A stretch of 64,000 nucleotides of DNA, taken from assembly GCF_001708185.1 (NCBI RefSeq), contig NZ_MDDN01000004.1:62001-126000 (forward strand), given 5' to 3'. Below the pieces are notes generated by a model, which did not search any database, had not been told where the DNA came from, and was given only the letters and a program-made list of their open reading frames with translations. Every line of letters starts with the position of its first letter. Position 1 is the stretch's first letter. Made by a program: the position numbers and the translations under genes. Origin of the DNA: Lysinibacillus xylanilyticus (GTDB lineage: Bacteria > Bacillota > Bacilli > Bacillales_A > Planococcaceae). Positions 35,392 to 44,312 of this stretch are shown here, one piece after another.

Positions 35392-36228
35392 TTAACTAAA
35401 ATCAGAATAAAGGACATAGAGACCACATTCCAAACATTGAAATAAATACCCTTGATGATGCCCATTATTCATGAGGGATTCTGACAACTCTTCATTAGAA
35501 AATCCAGTATAATTCTCAAATTGATCTGTAATGCCTAGCTCCACTAACTCACTCCAGCCAACATAGCCAATAAATGCACAATAATCTGAGCAATGAGCCA
35601 TCCAATTATTACCTTGCCAACTAACAAAACCTGGCGTTCTACACATAACTTCCTCAGTAAAATTTGCATTTACAACATTCTTATCGTTTATTAGATCTTG
35701 CTGGAAAGTACCGTCGTATTTTTTAGCAGCTGCACCAATATGTATACATGTAGGACAGAGATATTCAACCTCTTCAATAGCGTAAATACCCCCAGTATAA
35801 TAAACATCTACTTCCTGTTCACAGCAATCACAGGTAACAACTGCTTCTGCTTCAAAGATTTTGGATTGCAATGGATTTGGTAAATATTTAAATTCAGGTA
35901 TTACCGTTTTAGTTGTTTGATCCTCTCTAATTTTACAAGGATACAATGGCTTCACAAAATTCGGATTATCTATGTAATATTTTATTGATCCGAGTTTTTT
36001 CCGATCTTTCTTGTTCCCTAAATCTATAACTGAAGTGAAAATTTTATAAGCATCAGCATACATTCTAAGCATGCAGTAGACGTCTACAAGTATCCTTAGA
36101 TTTTCCTCCGTTTGTTCTTCAAGTTTCAATTTTCCCTTGAACTCATGCATTTGATTAATTCTATCTGGATTTGAAGGATTGAAATTTTTCCTTTGTTCAT
36201 GCCATTCTTCTAAAATAGATGTAGTCAT
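35392..36228 (-). CDS. CbrC (UPF0167) family protein with N-terminal extension
   Basis: A 278-residue protein. Residues about 110-278 match CbrC/UPF0167: FKYLPNPLQSKIFEAEA, VTCDCCEQEVDVYYTG, YLCPTCIHIGAAAKKYDG. The paired Cys motifs suggest zinc binding. The first 100 residues are helical and extra to the short family members. E. coli CbrC affects colicin E2 tolerance, but its mechanism is unknown. GAGGGAG precedes the ATG. Confidence 0.82.
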   Translation of the reverse strand: MTTSILEEWHEQRKNFNPSNPDRINQMHEFKGKLKLEEQTEENLRILVDVYCMLRMYADAYKIFTSVIDLGNKKDRKKLGSIKYYIDNPNFVKPLYPCKIREDQTTKTVIPEFKYLPNPLQSKIFEAEAVVTCDCCEQEVDVYYTGGIYAIEEVEYLCPTCIHIGAAAKKYDGTFQQDLINDKNVVNANFTEEVMCRTPGFVSWQGNNWMAHCSDYCAFIGYVGWSELVELGITDQFENYTGFSNEELSESLMNNGHHQGYLFQCLECGLYVLYSDFS

Positions 36229-36266
36229 ATATTAACTCCCTCTAGAAGGATTTGACGTTCCTCAAT

Positions 36267-36578
36267 TTAATTCATTGTAAAAGAATAATCTTTTATGACT
36301 TTACAAATTTCCACGTTATATTGTGTATACCATTTTTCTTTGCCAAATTGCTGTGCAACTAGATGTTTTGAATTCTCTTTCCAAGCCTGGATTGCCTCTA
36401 GTGATTCCCAATAGGATACAGTAATCCCCTTCCCTTCAACACTTCTAGCACTTTCTACACGGAGAAAACCAGGCTGTTTTTGTGCTAGTTCATCCATTAC
36501 TTCTGCCATTTTGGCATAGCCCTCTCCATCCTTATCTGTTCTTTGTGATGTGAAAATTACGGCATAATATGTTTCCAT
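36267..36578 (-). CDS. antibiotic-biosynthesis-monooxygenase (ABM) domain protein
   Basis: A 103-residue ferredoxin-like ABM fold: YYAVIFTSQRTDKDGEGYAK at the first strand, QPGFLRVESARS and ITVSYWESLEAIQAWKENSK. Members are small monooxygenases, heme-degrading enzymes or unknown. AGGTGGGGG precedes the ATG. The substrate is not readable. Confidence 0.8.
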   Translation of the reverse strand: METYYAVIFTSQRTDKDGEGYAKMAEVMDELAQKQPGFLRVESARSVEGKGITVSYWESLEAIQAWKENSKHLVAQQFGKEKWYTQYNVEICKVIKDYSFTMN

Positions 36579-36744
36579 AGCTATTTACCCCCACCTCTTT
36601 ATGTATTATTGTAAACGATAAATACTTGTAAGAAAATCGAAATATGGAATACATCATTTATTGATAGTGAATGGAACTTTTTCAGTTTCATTTCATTATT
36701 TATGCGTATATTTAGCTGAATATAGTAAACAGGAGGAAGCTGCC

Positions 36745-37416
36745 TTGAAAATATTATTAGCAGAAGATGATGTACGACTGAGAAGAAATATCGTTCATAT
36801 TTTAAAGAAAGAATTTCACAATGTGACAGAGGCGGGAAATGGGCAGGATGCGTTAGACCATACTCTTACAGAAAAATATGATCTTGTTATTTTAGATTGG
36901 ATGATGCCGCAGCTTAGTGGAATTGATGTATGTCAGCAGTTAAGAGACACTGGATTCAATGGTAGTATTTTAATGCTAACAGCAAAAGACGACACAGAAG
37001 ACATCATTAGGGGGCTTGATAGTGGTGCAGATGATTACATAGTAAAGCCATTTAAAATAGAGGAACTGTTAGCAAGAGTTCGCGCATTACTACGTAGAAA
37101 AGATAAAGTAATTGAACAGGTTATCCAAATAAATCATTTACAACTAAATATAGATTCCCGAGTATTTTTGTACAATAATGAAGAAATTGACCTAACTAAA
37201 AATGAATTTTTACTTTTAGAATATTTATTTATCAATAAGGGTCGTGTACTTACAAGGGAACAGATTTGTATTTATATATGGGGCTACGATTATGATGTTT
37301 CAAATAATTCCCTAGATGCTTTAGTGAAGCTTGTGCGAAAAAAAATTGATGATGGTCAATCCAAATCACGTATTCAAAATATCAGAGGTATTGGCTACAA
37401 ACTGAGGGAAAACTAA
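36745..37416 (+). CDS. OmpR-family response regulator
   Basis: A 223-residue regulator: receiver (1-120) with AEDDVRLRR, phospho-Asp in YDLVILDWMMPQLSGID and Lys in ADDYIVKPF. A winged-helix DNA-binding domain ends in RIQNIRGIGYKLREN. TTG 36745 is the start, behind CAGGAGGAAGC. The kinase gene overlaps at the stop. The pair converges on the flavin-transfer operon at 38.7-41 kb, possibly its target. Confidence 0.9.
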   Translation: MKILLAEDDVRLRRNIVHILKKEFHNVTEAGNGQDALDHTLTEKYDLVILDWMMPQLSGIDVCQQLRDTGFNGSILMLTAKDDTEDIIRGLDSGADDYIVKPFKIEELLARVRALLRRKDKVIEQVIQINHLQLNIDSRVFLYNNEEIDLTKNEFLLLEYLFINKGRVLTREQICIYIWGYDYDVSNNSLDALVKLVRKKIDDGQSKSRIQNIRGIGYKLREN

Positions 37417-38651
37417 TGTTTCATAAAACGAGAAAAAAATTATCCTTTTTGTATGCAACGCTTTACTTTTTATTATTTTCATTATTCGTTATTGTTCTAT
37501 ACTTTTCACTCGTTAAATTAATGGAAAATCAACAAATAAACGAATTAGAAGACTTTTATGGTAAGCAAGAGCACGATTTTTTTGAACACGTCTATGCAAA
37601 CACAAAAACTTTAAATTATAATCCTAATCGCAATTTTTTTTACTATATTTACACAAAGGATCATCAGTTTGTTCATGGCGACGAATCTTACAAAGGGCTG
37701 AAGAAACAGATTGAAAAAGTATTTGGCAATAGCGACCCAAGTGAAGAACTTATAAAACATTATGAATGGCAAGAAGAGCATTTTCTTCTTCTAAAAAAGC
37801 CAATTGTAGACAACGATACAGTAGTCGGGTATATTTTCGTTGGTAAATCAGTAACGTCACAGCATCACTTTTTCCAAAATGCAAAGTATTTACTAATACT
37901 ATTAACTTGTATCTCGACAGTCTTAATCGGACTTCTGAGCTATTATATGGCAGGTAAAGCGATGATACCTATTCAATGGTCTTTCGATAAACAAAAAAAG
38001 TTTGTATCCGATGCCTCCCATGAATTACGAACACCACTCAGTATTTTTTATAGTTCACTTGAAATTTTAGAAGTTGAGGAAGCAAAACAGTTAAGCCCCT
38101 TTGGAAAAGAATTAATTGCGGATTTAAAAGATGAAGCTGAAATAATGAAAGATCTCATAGAAAAACTGCTGTTCTTAGCGAGACACGATCAGCATCAGGC
38201 TTCCATTCATAAAGAAATAATACCATTATCTACTTTACTCAATAAAATAAGCTCGAAATTTCAAAAGATTATGCCTCCTGACATACAGTTTTCCTCTGAA
38301 ATTCAAGAGAACATCGAGCTACTTGGAGATCCTTCAAAAATACAAGAGCTGCTTTATATATTATTAGATAATGCGATAAGATATACAAATAGTGGAAAAA
38401 TCACACTTACACTTTTTAAAAATCAAGGCTTTGTAAAAATTACTGTTGCTGATAGTGGAATTGGTATGACTGTACAGGAATTGCCTTTAGTGTTTGAGCG
38501 ATTTTACCGGAGTGACTCCGCTCGTCAACGAAATGGAACTGGTTTAGGTCTTGCCATAGCAAAAGCAATAGTAGAGCAGCATGACGGAAAAATTTATGCA
38601 ACAAGTAAAGTAGGTAAAGGCACTACATTTCATATTGAACTTCCTAGTTAA
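37416..38651 (+). CDS. sensor histidine kinase
   Basis: A 411-residue kinase with two membrane helices (about 10-33 and 155-176) around an extracellular sensor of 120 residues. The H-box is DASHELRTPLSIF, N-box LLDNAIRYT, then ADSGIGM and GTGLGLAIAKAIVEQHDG. It pairs with the regulator just upstream. The signal is unknown, and the sensor region has no recognised domain. Confidence 0.9.
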   Translation: MFHKTRKKLSFLYATLYFLLFSLFVIVLYFSLVKLMENQQINELEDFYGKQEHDFFEHVYANTKTLNYNPNRNFFYYIYTKDHQFVHGDESYKGLKKQIEKVFGNSDPSEELIKHYEWQEEHFLLLKKPIVDNDTVVGYIFVGKSVTSQHHFFQNAKYLLILLTCISTVLIGLLSYYMAGKAMIPIQWSFDKQKKFVSDASHELRTPLSIFYSSLEILEVEEAKQLSPFGKELIADLKDEAEIMKDLIEKLLFLARHDQHQASIHKEIIPLSTLLNKISSKFQKIMPPDIQFSSEIQENIELLGDPSKIQELLYILLDNAIRYTNSGKITLTLFKNQGFVKITVADSGIGMTVQELPLVFERFYRSDSARQRNGTGLGLAIAKAIVEQHDGKIYATSKVGKGTTFHIELPS

Positions 38652-38668
38652 CTTTATTGATCATCATA

Positions 38669-38706
38669 AAAGAATCGGGGCTTTTTAGGGCAGCCCCGAT
38701 TCTCTT
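38669..38706. terminator. bidirectional terminator
   Basis: AGAATCGGGGCT and AGCCCCGATTCT flank a short loop between the kinase gene and the convergent operon. Confidence 0.9.
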
Positions 38707-39260
38707 TAATGATTGTGCGATGTTGAAATATTTCCTTTATTCTTGAGCTTGCTTATTGTTCTTGCCATCAGTATTAACAAGGTAACCGCTCCAGAAGCTA
38801 CATATAACATGATAACGAAAGCATTTTCTGAATCAGTTCCAATAAGTACTCCATGGGCAAGTGATAATACCCATGCTGGTAACACAAGAAAGTGAAGTTT
38901 TTTCCATAAGGAGCGATTCATCGTTCGCATCCATAAATCCGATGTCATGATTACCATTAGAAATAAATAGAATGCTATTGTTCCAAGTGCCGATAGTATA
39001 GACTCATATTCTGCCGAGAAAGGGACTAACGCCTCAACTAAACTATACGGCTTATAGTGATCAATTAAAAGCACTAACATATGCCCTATCACAGTGACTA
39101 ACCCGAGCCATCCCGCATTTTGATGTATATGATAAATTAAATTCTTATGTGATTTTACAAATGATGATTTTCTCAATAAACCAAAAATAATAGAAATTGT
39201 AAAGTAAAAATACGCTAAAAACCCTAATAATCGAATCCATTCCCATGTACTTATTAGCAT
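38706..39260 (-). CDS. ferric-reductase-like transmembrane protein
   Basis: A 184-residue protein with five to six helices. His residues in IYHIHQNAGWLG and VIGHMLVLLIDH, then KKLHFLVLPAWVLSLAHG, are spaced as in heme-binding ferric reductase-like domains. It lacks FAD/NAD domains, so it would only pass electrons through the membrane. It is the last gene of a four-gene operon with ApbE, whose stop touches its start region. Confidence 0.8.
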   Translation of the reverse strand: MLISTWEWIRLLGFLAYFYFTISIIFGLLRKSSFVKSHKNLIYHIHQNAGWLGLVTVIGHMLVLLIDHYKPYSLVEALVPFSAEYESILSALGTIAFYLFLMVIMTSDLWMRTMNRSLWKKLHFLVLPAWVLSLAHGVLIGTDSENAFVIMLYVASGAVTLLILMARTISKLKNKGNISTSHNH

Positions 39261-40160
39261 TTATTTCACTCCTGTCATCCTCCAACTTGCTGTTTGCCCT
39301 TCTTTCACAATAAAGCGGGCACTTTGCCGACAATTTTTTTCGAACCATTGCTGCAGCTCATCTTCCTTCATAAGGAAGCAAAGTTTTGCACCAACCTCTG
39401 CATCACATAAAGAGGACGTTACGACTGAAGCCTGTAATACTTCTGTATTTGCGATTTCACCTGTTTGTCCGTTCAATAAATGATGCTTCTTCTTTGTTCC
39501 TTGTATCCAACTTCGATAAACTTGATTGGATGTAGCAATGGCACCTGTTTTTATCTTAATTGAGCTAATTTCCTTGTCGATATTCCATGCATCTGCAACA
39601 CCGATTGTCCAAGTCTTTTCTCCAGAAGACCACATTTTCATATCCCCTCCTCCGTCTATTAGTCCGAAATCAGAAGATACCTCATGCTCAAGCCAATTAG
39701 CCATTTTTTCAATGGCAAACCCTTTGGCAAACCCGCCTAAATCAATTTCCTGCTGTGCCATCTTCATTACTTGCCCATCACCTAGAAATTGAAATGGTTG
39801 AACTGTAACTAGAGATTTGTTTTGAAATGACTTGCTTTTAGCTGTTAAAAACGGGAAAGATTGATTGTAGCCATGCTGTTCTAATTGCAATTTAAGATAT
39901 GGTGAAAATAAACCATTAGAAAGTTGATAATAATGATCTGCTTGCACTAAACATTCATATAATAATGAACTAATGTGTAGCGTTTCTCCCATTTTCAAAT
40001 CATTAAGTTGTGATAATTCGTTGTTTGGTTGAAACCTTGACCACTCTTTTGCTACGTATTGTAGCCATTTCTCTGCTTTTTCTTTCCATGTGATATGCAC
40101 ACCTCTTGGCATAGCTATATAAAATTCTGTATTCATTATTTGTAAAGTGAGTGTATCCAC
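39261..40160 (-). CDS. apbE: FAD:protein FMN transferase (ApbE)
   Basis: A 299-residue ApbE-type enzyme that links FMN covalently to proteins. Visible family motifs: IDLGGFAKGFAIEKM, GLIDGGGDMKMW, HHLLNGQTGE and the metal-binding SSLCDAEVGAKL. It begins at a GTG behind GGAGTT and has no clear signal peptide. It lies in an operon with a ferric-reductase-like protein and a secreted copper-amine-oxidase-N-like protein. The flavinylated target is not evident among the neighbours. Confidence 0.85.
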   Translation of the reverse strand: MDTLTLQIMNTEFYIAMPRGVHITWKEKAEKWLQYVAKEWSRFQPNNELSQLNDLKMGETLHISSLLYECLVQADHYYQLSNGLFSPYLKLQLEQHGYNQSFPFLTAKSKSFQNKSLVTVQPFQFLGDGQVMKMAQQEIDLGGFAKGFAIEKMANWLEHEVSSDFGLIDGGGDMKMWSSGEKTWTIGVADAWNIDKEISSIKIKTGAIATSNQVYRSWIQGTKKKHHLLNGQTGEIANTEVLQASVVTSSLCDAEVGAKLCFLMKEDELQQWFEKNCRQSARFIVKEGQTASWRMTGVK

Positions 40161-40173
40161 ACGACCAACTCCA

Positions 40174-40416
40174 TTAAGTTCTTTTCGTTTTTCGCTCGCT
40201 TTTAACAGCGGGTTGACTTGTCATTTCAAAGTTCGTCCAATCAAGCTGTACTAGCTCTTTTTCTCTTTTTGTCATATTGTCCTGATCTACATCCTGACTA
40301 TTATTTGTGCGTGTTGTTTCGGCTTGTGTTGGGCTGTTAATTTGGGTGATGATCGCTGCAGATAAAAGTATCCCTGACGCTCCTAATACCCACTTTGCCT
40401 TTTTCGGATCTTTCAT
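40174..40416 (-). CDS. small membrane-anchored protein of the ApbE operon
   Basis: An 80-residue protein: basic start, one hydrophobic helix (WVLGASGILLSAAIITQ) and a hydrophilic exported tail. ATG 40416 follows GGAGGAAGC. It lies 12 bases upstream of the ApbE start region. Unknown function, probably part of the same redox module. Confidence 0.6.
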   Translation of the reverse strand: MKDPKKAKWVLGASGILLSAAIITQINSPTQAETTRTNNSQDVDQDNMTKREKELVQLDWTNFEMTSQPAVKSERKTKRT

Positions 40417-40427
40417 AACGCTTCCTC

Positions 40428-41069
40428 CTAATTCGTAATTGGCTGGCATACAAACGTTTGATTACTTTCTTGCCATTCCGCTAAATAGCCTAAGCCGTTC
40501 GTTATTGCACTAATAGGTACATATAATTCTTCATTTACATAAAATGCTTGTGCTGGAGATGGTGTTTTCACGTTATTATCATAGACAACGTTTGTACCAG
40601 CACGGAAAAGTAATTCATTCGCTTGATATTGGATAGCTAAAATTTTACTTTCTTTGTAAAAGATCGCCTTTGCTCCTAAAACCTGTGCTACTGTTTTTCC
40701 CGGCACAAAAAATTCTCCGTCTTTTGGTATCACCGAAAAGTTCTGCTCCTTATTCGTACCTTCTACCTTTAATGTGACCTTTTGAGAGTTCGTGAAAGGT
40801 AATACGTCTTTATCTGCGACAACTGTTCGTGTCCAAATATTCCAAGTACCCTTTTCACTTACCGCATCTTGAAAATAGTAAGTTTCTTCCCCTTCTTCAT
40901 CCTCATCATAATATTCCTCATCGTGCTCGTAATCGTCATCATCGTAGTCTTCATACTCTTCATGTTCTTTATATTCATGTTCATCATCATCTGCATATAT
41001 GACTACGCCATTTGATATAACACCTGCCAATACTAGAACTAAAATAAGACCAATTTTTTTCATCTTCAT
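40428..41069 (-). CDS. secreted acidic protein with copper-amine-oxidase N-like domain
   Basis: A 213-residue exported protein with a signal peptide (GLILVLVLAGVISNGVVIYA). A very acidic His/Tyr/Asp/Glu stretch follows (about 28-65), then a C-terminal copper amine oxidase N-type domain (FVPGKTVAQVLGAKAIFYKE, ... YVPISAITNGLGY). This domain often binds the cell wall. The acidic run may bind metal. First gene of the redox operon. Confidence 0.78.
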   Translation of the reverse strand: MKMKKIGLILVLVLAGVISNGVVIYADDDEHEYKEHEEYEDYDDDDYEHDEEYYDEDEEGEETYYFQDAVSEKGTWNIWTRTVVADKDVLPFTNSQKVTLKVEGTNKEQNFSVIPKDGEFFVPGKTVAQVLGAKAIFYKESKILAIQYQANELLFRAGTNVVYDNNVKTPSPAQAFYVNEELYVPISAITNGLGYLAEWQESNQTFVCQPITN

Positions 41070-41425
41070 CTACAACACACCTCGTTCCTTTGACTTCATT
41101 TTAGGTTTTAAAAATGAAAGGAGACTGAATTTTTCAAACAAATTTAGTCATACAAAAAGCCATTCCTATGGACAGATTTCTCTGCACCTAGCAATAGCTT
41201 GGTTTATCAGTTTATTATTCTTTGGATTTTCTCTTATTTCTGATCAACTTTGTTATTAATTGGGCCGCTTTTCTTTAAATATGAAGCAATTTCTGTGGGT
41301 ATCTTTTGGTGCTAATCTTAAAGGAACAGACCAGACATATGCGGATGAAGCATATTATGAAAATCAAGATAAATAAAAATAGCTATCTACTAATTTGGAC
41401 CTGAGTACAGCCCCAAGTTTATTTA
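41070..41425. other. gene-free stretch with a coding fragment
   Basis: Upstream of the redox operon. At 41291-41376 the plus strand reads FLWVSFGANLKGTDQTYADE then AYYENQDK and stops, probably the tail of a decayed gene of unknown family. No promoter could be fixed. Confidence 0.35.
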
Positions 41426-41540
41426 TCACCAAATACAAAAACTCCATTTTGAAAAAAGATTGATCAAAATGGAGTTAATTTTTCTAACTAAGTATGAGAT
41501 GTTTATAAAAAAGTTTGGTTAATTAAATGAGCCTTATTCA
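41426..41540 (-). repeat. dispersed repeat, copy 2 (inverted partner of 12222)
   Basis: Its reverse complement matches 12222-12345 over about 115 bases with scattered differences. AACTCCATTTTGA / TCAAAATGGAGTT forms a hairpin, followed by a T-rich stretch on the plus strand. Confidence 0.75.
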
Positions 41541-41681
41541 GCTAAGAATGAATTGAAGCCTTTTCGCAGGTGATCCGTTCTCAAATTTAAATGTAGCTGT
41601 CAATGCAACAATTTAGACCCTTAGTGAGCCACGGAAACCCCTTGCAGCATAATAGGATTCTGCTCCATTGTGGTACATAAC

Positions 41682-42152
41682 TCAATCTTTTTCTCTTGCT
41701 CTCTGTGTATCTCTTATATTCTTTTGAACCGTTATAGCTGCAAATAAACTAAGAACAAATGCCATACCATAAAATCCTTTTTCGCTTAAAACAATACTCC
41801 CTGCATTGTATAAACCGATGGCAATTAATGAAATAGATACAATTAGTGCGAACCAACTAATACCATAATAAATACTCGTAACTGGTATTCCCTCATCTTT
41901 ATCTCTAACTGCTTTTTGTAAAGATATCGCCGAATAGAGTCCGAATACTAAAACTGCAAAGTAAAATCCTTTTTCGTTCAATAGCATATTTGCATTAAAC
42001 AAACCTATAAGATAAGACGAAACACCTACTAATAACGCTGCCCACGATGCCCCTTTGAAGGCTTGAGTCGGTTCTCCCTCTTTTCTTTCTTCTTTCACTT
42101 TTAATTCATTTCGTTTTCCTTTATCTAACAAAACTTCATTTTCATTGGTCAT
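41682..42152 (-). CDS. YiaA/YiaB two-helix-domain membrane protein
   Basis: A 156-residue protein with a charged N-terminus and two tandem copies of the two-helix YiaAB unit, each containing a LNEKGFYF or LSEKGFYG turn. Both halves show the motif order SWxAL ... GLYN/GLFN ... EKGFY. Inner-membrane location is expected. Function is unknown. GGAGGCGG precedes the ATG. Confidence 0.85.
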   Translation of the reverse strand: MTNENEVLLDKGKRNELKVKEERKEGEPTQAFKGASWAALLVGVSSYLIGLFNANMLLNEKGFYFAVLVFGLYSAISLQKAVRDKDEGIPVTSIYYGISWFALIVSISLIAIGLYNAGSIVLSEKGFYGMAFVLSLFAAITVQKNIRDTQRAREKD

Positions 42153-42325
42153 TCAATCTTCCGCCTCCATCTTTTCATCTAATAAAAATGGGGCACTAGA
42201 GACACTGTAGTGCACCTACATCTATTATATAGAAATCACTTGCAAATAATATATAACTTTATTATTATTTTCCATTCAGGATTTCTAGACTCATGACTTG
42301 CTACACTATCCTGTCATTAAGTTGA

Positions 42326-42366
42326 ACAAAAAGTCTTGAGGTCATTAAAGACACAAGACTTTTCCC
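42326..42366 (-). terminator. terminator in the 42153-42498 gap
   Basis: On the minus strand AAAAGTCTTGTG pairs with CAAGACTTTTTG. It is downstream of nothing intact on that strand but the broken phosphoesterase gene at 42499. The gap holds nothing else I can support. Confidence 0.7.
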
Positions 42367-42498
42367 TTAATAATTGGTTTCCTCCTTTTATATGAAAATG
42401 TGTTCCGATCAACGCTAGAAATCGGTTACCCGTTAGCCATCGTTTAATCATTTTCTGCCTGAGTTACTCAACAATCACGCCCGATTATAAAAACGCCT

Positions 42499-43218
42499 CT
42501 AAGCGTTTCGATAATTTGCTAACATAATTTCATCATAATATTTATCTAATTGAGGCAAACCCAACTCTTCTGCGATCATAAGCTCAACCTGCCTGTCATA
42601 ATCTACTCTAATAAATTGAATGGCATTGTTTGAATGTGTTCCATCTAAGATTGCATATGAAGCTGAAGTTAAGTCAAGTGAATTCCCGACACTGCCAACG
42701 TTACAAAGAATACCCTTTTTATATGTCTGTAAAAAAGTTGTATGTATGTCGCCGTAGAATACAATATCAGGAAGTTTATTGTAATGGAGTGAATTTGTTA
42801 TTTCACTATTCTCAAACATCGATAAACGCTTTTCAATTGAATGTCTAACCGAGATACGTTCAAATTCACTTCTTGGAGAAGCATGGAAAAATCTAATTAA
42901 TTGTCCGTTTTATTCAAGATCAATATTGAATGGTAACAAACTTAGATACTGATAATCTTTTTCTGTTAATCTATCTTTGAACCACTGTATAAATTCATTA
43001 TCAGTAGGTGATTGAATAAATACGTCCCAGTTACCTCGAACTACTCTTTCGCAGTTCTTTTGGATGAGTTCTATACATTCAGATCCTCGGGGACCTTTGC
43101 CGATTAAATCTCCTAAACAAAAAATTCTTTCAATCTTTCTTAATCGAATGTCTTTTAAAACTGCTTCTAATGCCGTTTTATTCCCGTGGATATCAGAAAT
43201 AATTGCAATTTTCGTCAC
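42499..43218 (-). pseudogene. metallophosphoesterase, interrupted by one stop codon
   Basis: A YfcE/PrpE-like phosphoesterase with IAIISDIHGNKTALEAVL, IFCLGDLIGKGP and RVVRGNWDVF, the metal-binding motifs of the calcineurin fold. A GTG start (43218) follows GAGGGGAAGC. A single in-frame TAA at 42910-42912 splits it, and reading continues in the same frame (NGQLIRFFHASPRSEFERIS). Without the stop it would be a 239-residue protein. It is either a recent mutation or a sequence error. Confidence 0.85.
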
Positions 43219-43314
43219 AAAGCTTCCCCTCATAAATTCCATCTATTCCCTATAGTTGTTTCTCCATGTTATTCGACAAAATGCCTTTTAATCCCTTTAA
43301 AAACTAGATGGACC

Positions 43315-43351
43315 GAAAAAAAGACGTACATATTTCTGAAGTGCGTCTTTA
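43315..43351 (-). terminator. terminator upstream of the phosphoesterase gene
   Basis: On the minus strand AAAGACGCAC pairs with GTACGTCTTT and is followed by T residues. It would end transcription from the 43.5 kb remnants. The rest of 43219-43545 shows no gene. Confidence 0.7.
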
Positions 43352-43545
43352 ACATAATGAAAAAGCACAGAACCCCCTTTAATGTACTTTGTCATTTTTC
43401 GCACTTATACCCTTACAAAAAAGTCGTTTTAAAAAGTAAAGTTGTTTAAAGAATGCGAGTGATTCTATTCAATAAGCGGGCTATGATGCAATCTCTCATA
43501 AATGACACCGTGAAACTGCATTCTAAAAATAAACAATGTACCATA

Positions 43546-43710
43546 ATATTAGTGCAATCTATCATCAAACATTAATTGTATTTGAATACCAAACGGGTCT
43601 TCAATTATTCCGTATGCTTTGCTAAAAAGATTAGTAGCTAACGGAACAATAATTCTTACTCTCTTATCTGCTGTCAGACTTCTATAAAAATGTTTGATTT
43701 CTTCTAAGTC
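43546..43710 (-). pseudogene. VOC family protein, C-terminal fragment
   Basis: The minus strand reads DLEEIKHFYRSLTADKRVRI, then KAYGIIEDPFGIQIQLMFDD and stops. This is the second half of a PhnB-type VOC protein. It starts abruptly at the junction with the next fragment. Confidence 0.7.
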
Positions 43711-43717
43711 CGGTCAT

Positions 43718-43989
43718 TAGAAATTTATAAATCGGAGGAGAGTATTGACTTTGAAGTTGAGATTTCAGCACAGGCAAAGGATATTTTTTATAAAGAACAT
43801 TACCCTTCTATGAAATTAGAAATTGGTAGTAAAACAGTCGTGAAGGGATTTTATAATCCTCGAGAAGAGGAATTTATTGCTAATTACTTTCTGAAATACG
43901 GTCATGTTCTAACAGTGAAGCCTGATTCATTAAAGCATGTTATCCAAGATGCCATACAAAACCTTTTCAATCACTATCAAAAATTATAA
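43718..43989 (+). pseudogene. WYL-domain transcriptional regulator, C-terminal fragment
   Basis: The plus strand reads EIYKSEESIDFEVEISAQAK, GFYNPREEEFIANYFLKYG and ends NLFNHYQKL. This is the C-terminal part of a YafY-like WYL regulator; such genes are often next to VOC genes. The N-terminal half is gone, with a head-to-head join to the VOC fragment, so one deletion probably removed both starts. Confidence 0.65.
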
Positions 43990-44177
43990 ATCAGCTTGCG
44001 GGTCACAATATAAAAAGTTTGCCCTCACGTTGCTAAAAAAACTCTAGAAGACAGAAAAGGAGCCATACAAAAGATAAATGGACCCGCAAACTCCGGCACA
44101 CCAATAGAAACAGCAAACATTTGCTGAAAGAAGTTAAAAACCTCCAAAAAGAGACTGGGATAAAACAGGTTAAAACC

Positions 44178-44227
44178 TTAAAAAGCGCGAGAAATCAATG
44201 TTAGAACGTTGATCTCTCGCGCTTTTC
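44178..44227. terminator. strong bidirectional hairpin
   Basis: AAAAGCGCGAGA and TCTCGCGCTTTT flank a loop. The inner ATCAATGTT/AACGTTGAT extends the stem. It lies downstream of ltaS (minus strand). Confidence 0.85.
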
Positions 44228-44312
44228 TGATGTGAAATTTCCCAATCTTGCTTTAAAAATAAACTCTTTGATATCAAACACTCTTCTTGAACTGCCCAGC
44301 AAATTGCAACAG

